DNA of 7,860 bases from Clostridiales bacterium (GTDB lineage: Bacteria; Bacillota; Clostridia; Caldicoprobacterales; DTU083): NCBI GenBank assembly GCA_012512335.1, contig JAAZEK010000068.1, positions 1 to 7,860 on the forward strand, in the 5' to 3' direction. Every line of letters starts with the position of its first letter. Within the stretch, counting starts at the first letter, position 1. The notes beneath the pieces were generated by a model that was not told where the DNA came from, ran no database searches, and saw only the letters and a list, made by a program, of their open reading frames with translations. This document shows, piece by piece, positions 1-5,813 of the stretch. A program made the translations under genes and the position numbers.

Positions 1-1196
1 CCAGGGTCATAATCTATTGCTACAATGTTTGCATTTGGATGATTTTCTTTAATCTTTCGAATCATACCTTTACCAGATATATGATTAGGCAGGCATCCAA
101 AAGGCTGAGTACAAACTATGTTTTCTACTCCGGAATTTACCAACTCCAACATTTCTGCTGTCAACAACCAACCTTCTCCCATTTTTGTACCAGTTCCAAT
201 ATACCCTTTTGTTAATGACTTGATATGGTCAAAGGATGCAGGTGCTTTAAAACAGTCCTGTGTTTTTACAGCATCGATTAGGATTTTCTGCATCTTAAGC
301 AGGTATCTAGTTAGTATATTAGAGAATATAGAAGCTATCTTTTTACTTCCGTACAATTTGTAATCCGTAGCCCCATTATCGGTACTATAGATAATGAAAT
401 CCAACAGTCCAGGTACTTCTACTTCAGCACCTTCCTGTTGTAGGAACTCTTCAAGATTATTATTTCCAAGAGGTGAGTATTTTACATAAATTTCGCCTAC
501 TACTCCAACCTTTATTTTATCTGACTTTACTACAGGAATAGCAGCAAATTCCGCAGCAATTTGTTCCATATTACTCTTGACCTTTCGATTGTTCAATATG
601 CTCCTTGCGCTCAATTCGTTACTTAAGCGTGCTATCCATTGCTCTGTCAACTTATCTGCATCTCCCTGATTTATTTCATAGGGGCGTGTTTGATTAGCCA
701 AAAGCATAAGAATGTCTCCATAAAGAACTGCATACACAAACTGGATGAGCATGCTCAAGGTGATTTTAAATCCTGGATTTCTCTCCATAAAATTTAAGTT
801 AAAGGAGACTACAGGGATATCCTCCATATTATTTTTCTCTAATGCTTTACGTAGTAGGTATATGTAATTAGAGGCTCTACATCCGCCTCCGGTTTGGGTG
901 ATAATCAATGCAAGCTTGTTTCTATCATATTTTCCACTTTTCACAGCATCCAGTAGCTGACCAATTACTAACAGAGCAGGGTAACAGGTATCATTGTGGA
1001 CATTTTGCAGTCCTTCATTCACAATCTGAGGGTGTGTAGTATCTAGGAGCTTCATCTTATATCCAAACTTTAACATTATTAGTTCCAAAAATCTCATATG
1101 AATAGGTAGCATCATAGGACATAAAATGGTGTATTCCTTTTTCATCTCTTTAGTAAATAAAAGCCTTCCATTTTTCGCGTATTTTAATTCGCTCAT
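1..1196 (-). CDS. C-terminal partner of a split acyl-CoA dehydratase activase-related protein (COG3581-like), 3' end beyond window
   Basis: The frame is open from ATG at 1196 to the window edge, giving 398 full codons and no stop. The protein matches, by recall, the C-terminal third of the large activase-related proteins of anaerobes. Visible landmarks are CPMM near residue 26, HNDTCYPA (Cys71), TQTGGGCRASNY (Cys106), and CTQPFGCLPNHISGKG (Cys362, Cys368) followed by a run ending IVAIDYDPG. In relatives this last block lies close to the C-terminus, so probably only a few tens of residues are missing. The conserved cysteines suggest an Fe-S cluster, which is inference. An AGGAGG at 1210-1205, 8 nt from the ATG, fixes the start. 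The gene lies 12 bp after the activase gene and has no promoter of its own that I can see, so it should be co-transcribed and translationally coupled. Family assignment is firm; the substrate and exact reaction are unknown. Confidence 0.88.
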   Translation of the reverse strand, partial: MSELKYAKNGRLLFTKEMKKEYTILCPMMLPIHMRFLELIMLKFGYKMKLLDTTHPQIVNEGLQNVHNDTCYPALLVIGQLLDAVKSGKYDRNKLALIITQTGGGCRASNYIYLLRKALEKNNMEDIPVVSFNLNFMERNPGFKITLSMLIQFVYAVLYGDILMLLANQTRPYEINQGDADKLTEQWIARLSNELSARSILNNRKVKSNMEQIAAEFAAIPVVKSDKIKVGVVGEIYVKYSPLGNNNLEEFLQQEGAEVEVPGLLDFIIYSTDNGATDYKLYGSKKIASIFSNILTRYLLKMQKILIDAVKTQDCFKAPASFDHIKSLTKGYIGTGTKMGEGWLLTAEMLELVNSGVENIVCTQPFGCLPNHISGKGMIRKIKENHPNANIVAIDYDP

Positions 1197-1204
1197 ATAA
1201 AGGT

Positions 1205-1210
1205 CCTCCT
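1205..1210 (-). promoter_or_regulatory. Shine-Dalgarno overlapping the upstream stop codon
   Basis: On the minus strand this reads AGGAGG, 8 nt before the ATG at 1196. Its first two bases are the last two bases of the TAG stop (1211-1209) of the upstream activase gene. Ribosomes finishing the first gene therefore end on the binding site of the second. This arrangement favours translational coupling and a fixed ratio of the two products. Confidence 0.85.
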
Positions 1211-4130
1211 ATAATGAAATAGCTGCAATTAGGCTACGAAGGCGAATCTTAGCTGCACCTAAATTGTTAATTTCATCTATTTTAATCTGTGTATATAGCT
1301 TATGCTTCGATTCTAAAATTTCTCTAACCTCGTCGGTTGTTACTGCATCCAGGCCACAGCCGAAAGATACCAGCTGAACTAATTGCATATTATTGTGCTT
1401 GGCTACATAATGGGCTGCATTGTATAATCGGGCATGATAGGTCCATTGATTTAGAACACGTACTTTCCTTTTTTTCTCCAAGTGGCTAACACAATCCTCA
1501 GATATAATTACCAAGCCTAAGGAGGTTATCAGCTGATCCATTCCATGGTTAATTTCTTGGTCAATATGATAAGGTCTACCAGCAAGAACAATTACAGTAT
1601 GGTCATTATCTTCAGCATATTTTATAGCCTTTTTACCATAATCCCTAACATCGTCCATATACTGGAAATACTCATGGTAGGCTTTTTTGGTAGCTTTACG
1701 AGTTTTTCGTTCAGGTATACCGAACATCTCTCTTAAGTAAGCTGATATTTTTTTTAGAAATTGCCTTGAATCACTTAGAGAGAAATAGGGGTATAGGAAA
1801 TTCACTTCATCTAGACTGGACATATTTGCTTTAATCAGCTCTGGATAATAAGCAACTACTGGACAGTTGAAGTAATTATCACCTGTTTCTTCGTCAAAAT
1901 TGTAGGTCATACAGGGATAAAAAATAGTCTTTATACCTTGTTCCAAAAGTAATTCTATATGTCCATGGATTAACTTAGCGGGATAACACACGGTGTCAGA
2001 TGGAATTGTATGCTGACCTTTTGAATACACTTCCTTTGATGAATTACCGGATATAACTACCTCAAATCCCACCTCAGATAGCAGAGTGTGCCAGAATGGT
2101 AAGTTTTCATACATATTGAGCCCCATAGGGATACCGATTTTGCCTAAAGGTGCATCTTTTCGAGGTTGATATTTTTCTAATCGCTCTAATTTAAAGCGAT
2201 AGGCATTAGGAAGCTCGTTTTTCTTGTTGTTACCTAGAGGAAATTCACAGCGATTCCCAGAAATATATCTTTCGCTACCTGAAAATCGATTTATTGTAAG
2301 ATTACAACGATTAGTGCATCCTTTGCATTGCGTAGCCTTTGCAGTATGCTCAAAGTTTTTGAGTTCTTCTGGATTCAAAATAGATGATTGCTCTAGTTTG
2401 AGACTTTTAGCATATAAGGCTGCACCATATGCACCCATAAGAGCAGCTATTGGTGGTCGGGTAACCTTTTTACCCGTTTCCAGTTCAAAGCTACGCAAAA
2501 TAGCGTCATTTAGGAAGGTGCCACCTTGTACTACTATGTTATCACCTAGTTCATCGGGAGAGGAGACTCGAATTACCTTATATAGTGCGTTTTTAACGAT
2601 ACTAACAGCTAAACCTGCTGCTATATCAGTTACTTCTGCACCATCTTTTTGCGCTTGCTTAATTGATGAATTCATAAATACTGTGCATCGAGATCCAAGG
2701 TTTACAGGATTCCTTGCACGCAAACCAAGCTCTGCAAATTCAGCTATGGGATACCCTAGAGCTTGTGCGTAGGTATCAATAAAGGAACCGCATCCTGAGG
2801 AACATGCTTCGTTTAGCATAATAGAATCTACTGCATTATTCTTAATTCTAAAGCATTTCATATCTTGACCGCCAATATCTAATATAAAATCCACCTTAGG
2901 ATCATAGAAATGGGCAGCTAAATAATGGGCAATGGTTTCAACAATGTTGCCGTCTAAATGAAAACCCTGCTTAACCAATTCTTCACCATATCCTGTGGAA
3001 GCGCTGGCTCTTATGTTTATTCGATTAGCTCCCAGGCGATATATATTCTCCAGATGAACCTTTACTATTGGGATAGGTTCTCCATAGTTTGACTGATAAA
3101 ATTGATACAGGATATCCCCTTCTGGTGTAATCAAGACTAACTTAATTGTAGTAGACCCTGCATCAATTCCAAGGTATGCATCACCTTCGTATGTATTTAT
3201 ATCAATATACTTTACCTTGTTTTCACTATGCCTTTTATTGAATAATTGAAATTCTTCTTCATTCTCAAATAAAGGGGGGAGAGATTCTATAGCATGTTCC
3301 AGATTGATTGCTTCATGAAAGCGGCTGTCCATTTCTTGGTAGTCCATTAATTGACTTTGATTCTTACTATATAAAGCTGCACCTAAGGCAACATAATACT
3401 CTGCATTTTCTGGGAAAATGGCATGCCTAGAATCCAATTTCAATGTCTCTATAAAGCGTTTCTGAAGCTCTACCTGAAAAGTTAGAGGGCCGCCAAGGAA
3501 GGCAATTGTGCCTTTAATATCTCGGCCTTGTGCCAGTCCGGCTATGGTTTGATCAACTACAGCCTGATAGATACTTGCGGCTATATCGGTTTTGTTAGCC
3601 CCTTGATTTAGTAGAGGCTGTATATCAGACTTGGCAAATACACCACAACGAGAAGCTATATCATATATTTTCTCATGCTGGGAGCTGAGCTCGTCTAACT
3701 CATTTAGTGATACATTCAGTAGAGAGGCCATTTGATCAATAAAAGCTCCTGTACCACCTGCACAGCTTCCGTTCATTCGCTCCTCTGAGCCACCTGTTAG
3801 AAAGAGTATTTTTGCGTCTTCGCCACCTAATTCAATAACTACATCGACATCGTCTAAATAACTTTCAACAGCTATCCGAGTAGCAAAAACCTCCTGTACA
3901 AATTCAAACCCCGCGTCCTTAGATAAACCAAGGCCAGCAGAACCTGTAATTGCAAGTTTCAAACTGTTGCCTTGTAGCATATTTTCTAGTCCGTCAATTA
4001 GTTCTGTTGTGGTCTCTCTGACCTTAGCGAAGTGTCTTCCATAGTGCTTATATAAAATATTATTATTTTCGTCCAACACTACAACTTTAACTGTAGTGGA
4101 ACCGATATCTATTCCAATGTATCGTTCCAT
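1209..4130 (-). CDS. Tandem BcrAD/BadFG-type ATPase activase with DUF2229-like C-terminal region
   Basis: A 973-residue cytoplasmic protein of the 2-hydroxyacyl-CoA dehydratase activator family (ASKHA fold; COG1924 then COG3580-like). Domain 1 (about 1-255) opens with the phosphate loop GIDIGSTTVK, has LGGEDAK at 101-107, and Cys123 (NGSCAGGTGAF) and Cys162 (SRCGVFAKS). Domain 2 (about 318-575) repeats the plan with GIDAGSTTIK, IGGQDMK, Cys443 and Cys482. In characterised activators such cysteines hold a [4Fe-4S] cluster at a dimer interface, and ATP hydrolysis drives low-potential electron transfer. A third cluster, Cys602, 605, 609 and 628, follows. DUF2229-like sequence runs from about 664 to the end, with SDTVCYPAK (Cys715), Cys740, Cys756, Cys880 and FGCGLDAVTTDE (Cys925). 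AGGTGG at 4140-4135 supports the start. The protein ends where fused homologues continue into the neighbouring gene's product. The partner enzyme and substrate are unknown. Confidence 0.92.
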   Translation of the reverse strand: MERYIGIDIGSTTVKVVVLDENNNILYKHYGRHFAKVRETTTELIDGLENMLQGNSLKLAITGSAGLGLSKDAGFEFVQEVFATRIAVESYLDDVDVVIELGGEDAKILFLTGGSEERMNGSCAGGTGAFIDQMASLLNVSLNELDELSSQHEKIYDIASRCGVFAKSDIQPLLNQGANKTDIAASIYQAVVDQTIAGLAQGRDIKGTIAFLGGPLTFQVELQKRFIETLKLDSRHAIFPENAEYYVALGAALYSKNQSQLMDYQEMDSRFHEAINLEHAIESLPPLFENEEEFQLFNKRHSENKVKYIDINTYEGDAYLGIDAGSTTIKLVLITPEGDILYQFYQSNYGEPIPIVKVHLENIYRLGANRINIRASASTGYGEELVKQGFHLDGNIVETIAHYLAAHFYDPKVDFILDIGGQDMKCFRIKNNAVDSIMLNEACSSGCGSFIDTYAQALGYPIAEFAELGLRARNPVNLGSRCTVFMNSSIKQAQKDGAEVTDIAAGLAVSIVKNALYKVIRVSSPDELGDNIVVQGGTFLNDAILRSFELETGKKVTRPPIAALMGAYGAALYAKSLKLEQSSILNPEELKNFEHTAKATQCKGCTNRCNLTINRFSGSERYISGNRCEFPLGNNKKNELPNAYRFKLERLEKYQPRKDAPLGKIGIPMGLNMYENLPFWHTLLSEVGFEVVISGNSSKEVYSKGQHTIPSDTVCYPAKLIHGHIELLLEQGIKTIFYPCMTYNFDEETGDNYFNCPVVAYYPELIKANMSSLDEVNFLYPYFSLSDSRQFLKKISAYLREMFGIPERKTRKATKKAYHEYFQYMDDVRDYGKKAIKYAEDNDHTVIVLAGRPYHIDQEINHGMDQLITSLGLVIISEDCVSHLEKKRKVRVLNQWTYHARLYNAAHYVAKHNNMQLVQLVSFGCGLDAVTTDEVREILESKHKLYTQIKIDEINNLGAAKIRLRSLIAAISL

Positions 4131-4140
4131 TTATCCACCT

Positions 4141-4231
4141 ATTCTATTTGTAAAGATATATATATAAACTTGATGCTTTTGCATTTGTATATACATAACA
4201 TTATAACCTGCATAGCAAATAGAATCAAGTT
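4141..4231. repeat. Interleaved inverted repeats in the divergent control region
   Basis: ATTCTATTTG (4141-4150) has a perfect 10-bp inverse match, CAAATAGAAT, at 4216-4225. AACTTGAT (4167-4174) has a perfect 8-bp inverse match, ATCAAGTT, at 4224-4231. The two right arms overlap by two bases, so the pairs cross rather than nest. The right arms cover the -35 and part of the spacer of the minus-strand promoter, and the left arms lie in its leader. A short ATGC-TTTT-GCAT palindrome (4173-4184) sits between them. The arrangement could be spaced operator half-sites; no regulator is encoded in the window. Confidence 0.5.
4200..4228 (-). promoter_or_regulatory. Sigma-A-type promoter of the activase operon
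   Basis: Reading the minus strand, TTGATT (4228-4223) is followed after exactly 17 nt by a perfect TATAAT (4205-4200). This predicts a start near 4193 and a leader of about 60 nt before the ATG at 4130. It is the best sigma-A match in the divergent intergenic region. Confidence 0.75.
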
Positions 4232-4243
4232 GCACACAAATGG

Positions 4244-4273
4244 TTGATTAAAGGGTAAGAATAATGATATTAT
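4244..4273 (+). promoter_or_regulatory. Probable sigma-A-type promoter of the TIM-barrel isomerase gene
   Basis: TTGATT (4244-4249) is separated by 18 nt from TATTAT (4268-4273). This predicts a start near 4280 and a leader of about 30 nt. Its -35 box lies 15 bp from the -35 box of the opposing activase promoter, so the two are back to back and could share a control site. The match is weaker than that of the minus-strand promoter. Confidence 0.5.
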
Positions 4274-4309
4274 GGTTTTAAATCAAATAACGAAGGGAAG
4301 GGATTTACT

Positions 4310-5155
4310 ATGAGCTATGAGTTTATAATAAGTGGCTTTGCTGATGAAATTGATGCGGATTTAAATGTACAGATGGATGTTTTGGATCAGCTTGAAATCA
4401 AATACATCGAAATGCGCGGGGTTAACGGCAAAAATCTTACGGATTACACCCTAAATGAAGTGAAAGAGATTAAAAAACAGTTAGATCAAAGAGGATTTAG
4501 ATTGTCTGCTGTAGGTTCGCCTATTGGTAAAATAGGTATTAATGACGATTTTGCTCCTCACCTGGAAAAGTTTCGCCACACGCTGAAAATAGCAGAAGTC
4601 ATGGACACAAAATACATAAGAATGTTCAGCTTCTTCATACCTAAAGGAGAAGATCCTGCACAATATCGAGACGAAGTGTTAAACCGCTGGAGAGCATTTT
4701 TGGAAGCGGCTGAAGGAACTGATATAACATTACTACATGAGAACGAAAAGGATATTTATGGTGATACCCCTGAACGCTGTTTGGATTTAGTGGAGAGTCT
4801 GAATAATGAATCTTTTAGATTAACCTTTGATCCTGCTAATTTTGTTCAATGTGATGTAGAGGTTTATCCCAAAGCATTTGATATGCTGAAGGATCATATT
4901 GAGTATATGCACATAAAAGATGCGTTGTCTGATGGACATCAAGTAGTACCTTCTGGTCAAGGGGATGGTAAGATTAAAGAAGTACTAGATGCTCTGAGAG
5001 AAATGGGATATCAAGGATTTCTATCTTTGGAACCTCATCTCGGCAACTTTGTAGGCTTTGCTGATTTAGAGCCTGGTACTGTAGGTTCAGATATGCCTGA
5101 AGGAGGAGCCAAGCAGTTTTCCATTGCAGTTCATGCCTTAAGGCAGTTGTTGTAG
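4310..5155 (+). CDS. Sugar phosphate isomerase/epimerase family protein (xylose-isomerase-like TIM barrel)
   Basis: A complete 281-residue protein of the AP-endonuclease-2/xylose isomerase-like TIM-barrel superfamily (COG1082, IolE-like), at the usual family length of about 250-300. The four expected divalent-metal ligands on successive strands are visible: Glu144 (LLHENE), Asp174 (LTFDPANF), His201 (YMHIKD) and Glu241 (LSLEPH). It has no signal peptide, so it is cytoplasmic. Family members isomerise or epimerise sugars, inosose or related polyols, often with Mn, Co or Mg. The window offers no sugar transporter or kinase to fix the substrate, so no specific reaction is claimed. The start is supported by AAGGGA at 4298-4303, 6 nt upstream. 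The gene is divergent from the activase operon and followed by a stem-loop, so it is probably monocistronic. The family call is confident; the substrate is unknown. Confidence 0.9.
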   Translation: MSYEFIISGFADEIDADLNVQMDVLDQLEIKYIEMRGVNGKNLTDYTLNEVKEIKKQLDQRGFRLSAVGSPIGKIGINDDFAPHLEKFRHTLKIAEVMDTKYIRMFSFFIPKGEDPAQYRDEVLNRWRAFLEAAEGTDITLLHENEKDIYGDTPERCLDLVESLNNESFRLTFDPANFVQCDVEVYPKAFDMLKDHIEYMHIKDALSDGHQVVPSGQGDGKIKEVLDALREMGYQGFLSLEPHLGNFVGFADLEPGTVGSDMPEGGAKQFSIAVHALRQLL

Positions 5156-5162
5156 GAATATA

Positions 5163-5197
5163 TGTCCCTCTGTTTTCATATATTGAACAGGGGGACA
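5163..5197 (+). terminator. Stem-loop, probable terminator after the isomerase gene
   Basis: Arms 5163-5174 and 5186-5197 form a 12-bp stem (core GTCCCTCTGTT against AACAGGGGGAC) with one G-U pair and an 11-nt loop. It begins 8 nt after the stop codon. The downstream tail (ACTTGTTCTCC) is only moderately U-rich, so termination may be weak, and some read-through into the next gene is possible. I see no convincing separate promoter for that gene. Confidence 0.55.
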
Positions 5198-5236
5198 ACT
5201 TGTTCTCCTAGTTAATTATCCAAAGGGGGAAAAGAC

Positions 5237-5674
5237 ATGCCTAGACCTGAGACTCTTAGCTACGCTTTAAACAAAAAGACAGACAAGTTGTTAAAAGCAC
5301 ACCGCTACAAAGGTAGAGGCATGACCATAATGATACCCACAGGAGCTGTAGCTGGATTGCTTTGGGTATACTTTTTAGGTAACATGGATCGTTATCTAAG
5401 TGCTTGGTTGTCTTTGTTTAATGATAATACAAGCACAATCTCTAATGTGTTAACTCCTTTAGAAGGATTCTATATTTATGTGTTGTTTATAGTTAGCCTA
5501 CTATTTGCTTGCGTTTATATAGTGTGGAATAAGCACAATGAAAAGTTCAAGAAATATAAAAGTGAAATTTTAGAAATTTTGACTGCTGAAACATGTCAGC
5601 ATAGAAGTCCTTGTTCTTGTAAGGATGATTATTGCTTTTGGTTGGAACAGGAGAAGGGTGTAGACTTATTGTAA
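5237..5674 (+). CDS. Hypothetical two-helix membrane protein with cysteine-rich cytoplasmic tail
   Basis: I do not recognise this 145-residue protein. The N-terminus (1-28) is basic. Two hydrophobic segments follow, at about 29-49 and 77-97, separated by a polar loop of about 27 residues. Next come a lysine-rich stretch (KHNEKFKKYK, 99-108) and a tail with Cys120, Cys126, Cys128 and Cys133. The positive-inside rule puts both ends in the cytoplasm. The tail pattern C-x5-C-x-C-x4-C, with a nearby His122, could bind zinc or an Fe-S cluster; this is inference only. AAAGGGGG at 5222-5229, 7 nt from the ATG, supports the start. It lies between the isomerase stem-loop and a sigma-H-like promoter, and no terminator is evident after it. 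No clear promoter was found, so it may be reached by read-through. Confidence 0.75.
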   Translation: MPRPETLSYALNKKTDKLLKAHRYKGRGMTIMIPTGAVAGLLWVYFLGNMDRYLSAWLSLFNDNTSTISNVLTPLEGFYIYVLFIVSLLFACVYIVWNKHNEKFKKYKSEILEILTAETCQHRSPCSCKDDYCFWLEQEKGVDLL

Positions 5675-5687
5675 AAACATTTAATAT

Positions 5688-5700
5688 TTTCGTAATAAAT
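5688..5700 (+). promoter_or_regulatory. Conserved upstream block, copy 1
   Basis: TTTCGTAATAAAT here is repeated identically at 7432-7444. It lies 11 bp upstream of the sigma-H-like -35 in this copy and 12 bp in the other. Its retention while the flanking bases have diverged suggests an UP-type element or a protein site. Confidence 0.4.
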
Positions 5701-5711
5701 TAATTTTTAAA

Positions 5712-5740
5712 GCAGGAATACTCCCATTAGTGTCGAATAA
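5712..5740 (+). promoter_or_regulatory. Sigma-H (Spo0H)-type promoter with overlapping Spo0A box, copy 1
   Basis: GCAGGAATA (5712-5720), an 11-nt spacer and GTCGAATAA (5732-5740) fit the known sigma-H consensus RnAGGAWWW-N11-14-RnnGAATWW at every defined position. The -10 also contains TGTCGAA (5731-5737), the Spo0A-box core. A start near 5746 is predicted, giving a leader of about 68 nt before the NlpC/P60 gene. The same architecture recurs at 7457-7485. Confidence 0.75.
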
Positions 5741-5753
5741 TTTTAAAGTGTAA

Positions 5754-5770
5754 CAGTTTTGAAAAAACTG
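5754..5770 (+). promoter_or_regulatory. Small hairpin in the 5' leader of the NlpC/P60 gene
   Basis: CAGTTTT (5754-5760) and AAAACTG (5764-5770) form a perfect 7-bp stem around a GAA loop, just inside the predicted transcript. The corresponding region of the second copy (7500-7516) can still form a stem through G-U pairs. It may stabilise the 5' end of the mRNA; the role is inferred. Confidence 0.45.
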
Positions 5771-5813
5771 AAACAATATTGTAATAATTCAAGGGGTTCT
5801 GGGAGGTTCCAAA

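Noticed and set aside
118..363. Open frame on the plus strand of 81 codons
   Set aside because: It lies wholly opposite the conserved COG3581-like gene, has no ribosome binding site and has no recognisable product.
2224..2772. Plus-strand open frame of 182 codons
   Set aside because: It is antisense to the second activase domain, whose motifs are all present on the minus strand; its composition is that of a shadow frame.
4156..4167. TA dinucleotide run in the activase leader
   Set aside because: It is short and AT-rich, expected in such DNA. The better-spaced TATAAT at 4205-4200 explains transcription.
4481..4663. Short minus-strand frames within the isomerase gene (also 4974-5198)
   Set aside because: They overlap a gene with complete catalytic residues and lack start signals.
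5197..5236. Promoter for the two-helix membrane protein gene
   Set aside because: TTGAAC (5183-5188) and TTGTTC (5200-5205) have no -10 at acceptable spacing.
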